Assembly (NCBI GenBank): GCA_002926195.1
Contig: MZXQ01000100.1
Location: 8,433-13,676, forward strand
Reading direction: 5' to 3'
Origin: Candidatus Methanomarinus sp. HR1
Lineage (GTDB): Archaea; Halobacteriota; Methanosarcinia; Methanosarcinales; Methanocomedenaceae
Length of the DNA stretch: 5,244 nt
Both the position numbers and the translations under genes were made by a program. Below the pieces are notes generated by a model. The model was given only the letters and a program-made list of their open reading frames with translations, was not told the origin of the DNA and did not search any database. Shown piece by piece: positions 4,705 through 5,244 of this stretch (the stretch's first letter is position 1; each line of letters starts with the position of its first letter).

Positions 4705-5244
4705 CTATTTTTCCTCAAATACGTATTTCCAAACAATAGCAGCAATAATTGCTCCGACAATTGGAGCAACCCAGAAGAGCCAGAGTTGCGAAATAGCTAT
4801 TCCCCCTACGAAAATTGCCGGACCTAAACTCCTTGCGGGATTCACTGAGGTTCCGGTTATAGGGATACCGATTAAGTGGATAAACACAAGCGAGAAGCCA
4901 ATAGCTATGCCTCCAAATCCACTCGGTGCCTTCTTACTGAGGGAACCAAAAATTACTAAGATGAACAAGAAGGTGAGCACAACCTCAGCTATAAAGCATG
5001 CTGCAATAGAATATCCTGCTGGGGATTGGGTGCCATAGCCGTTTTGACAAAGTCCATTCTCCAAAATGGAATAATCTGACTGGCCATTTGCAATTATTAA
5101 TAATAGCCCGGCTGCAAAAATTGCACCTATACATTGAACTATAATATACAACAAAGCATCCACTGACTTAATTTTGCCAGCAAAAAGCATTGCAATGGTT
5201 ACGGCAGGATTTATGTGGCATCCGGAAATGTTTCCGATTGCAAA
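4705..5244 (-). CDS. aqpZ: AqpZ-like aquaporin (MIP family), N-terminus outside the window
   Basis: A partial channel protein of 179 visible residues; the frame is open through the window edge, so the Met at 5190 is internal and the first one or two membrane segments are missing. Both half-helix motifs are present: SGCHINPAVT (visible residues 7-16) and TSVNPARS (132-139). The histidine at 123, threonine at 132 and arginine at 138 match three of the four E. coli AqpZ selectivity-filter positions, and the loop NGYGTQSPAGYS resembles the AqpZ loop NGYGEHSPGGYS. This points to a water-selective channel rather than a glycerol facilitator. It acts in the cytoplasmic membrane, probably in osmotic adjustment. 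The AqpZ-like loop differs from the archaeal AqpM type as I recall it, so acquisition from bacteria is possible but unproven. It converges on the M50 gene. Confidence 0.9.
   Translation of the reverse strand, partial: FAIGNISGCHINPAVTIAMLFAGKIKSVDALLYIIVQCIGAIFAAGLLLIIANGQSDYSILENGLCQNGYGTQSPAGYSIAACFIAEVVLTFLFILVIFGSLSKKAPSGFGGIAIGFSLVFIHLIGIPITGTSVNPARSLGPAIFVGGIAISQLWLFWVAPIVGAIIAAIVWKYVFEEK

Overview
The window looks like a piece of a euryarchaeal chromosome, most plausibly from the Methanosarcinales/ANME-2 neighbourhood. The archaeal assignment rests on an Nre-family repair protein with a C-terminal PCNA-binding motif, a gene resembling the archaeal HVO_0476-type zinc-finger family, an archaeal-type isoaspartyl methyltransferase and a short archaeal M50 membrane protease. 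The finer placement is inference from general resemblance. By eye the DNA is moderately AT-rich, genes are densely packed, and several have clear Shine-Dalgarno (SD) sites.

Layout. Bases 62-1043 (minus strand) hold an LsrF-type class I aldolase/thiolase followed, with a 14-nt overlap and its own SD site, by a 64-residue Cys/His-rich small protein. Bases 1044-1311 form a divergent intergenic region with an AT-rich promoter candidate for lsrF, a perfect 12-bp inverted repeat, and the first copy of a 30-bp hairpin-forming element. Bases 1312-3950 (plus strand) hold a tight run: zinc-finger protein, pcm (31-nt overlap), then the Nre repair protein. Between pcm and nre lies a 90-base leader packed with stem-loops and ending in the second copy of the 30-bp element, right at the inferred nre start. 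Bases 3978-4655 encode an M50 intramembrane metalloprotease. A short convergent gap with a hairpin and T-tracts separates it from an AqpZ-like aquaporin (minus strand) that runs off the right edge.

How the genes fit together. Pcm repairs isoaspartyl damage in aged proteins, Nre is a PCNA-linked DNA repair factor, and the M50 protease cuts within membranes, so the plus-strand run reads as a macromolecule-maintenance neighbourhood. That reading is inference from gene order. The most unusual features are the nre start, where the zinc-finger cysteines lie upstream of the first ATG and require a non-ATG start (probably CTG), the 30-bp element shared by two leaders, and the small Cys-rich protein coupled to lsrF. 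No mobile element, CRISPR array, rRNA or tRNA was seen.
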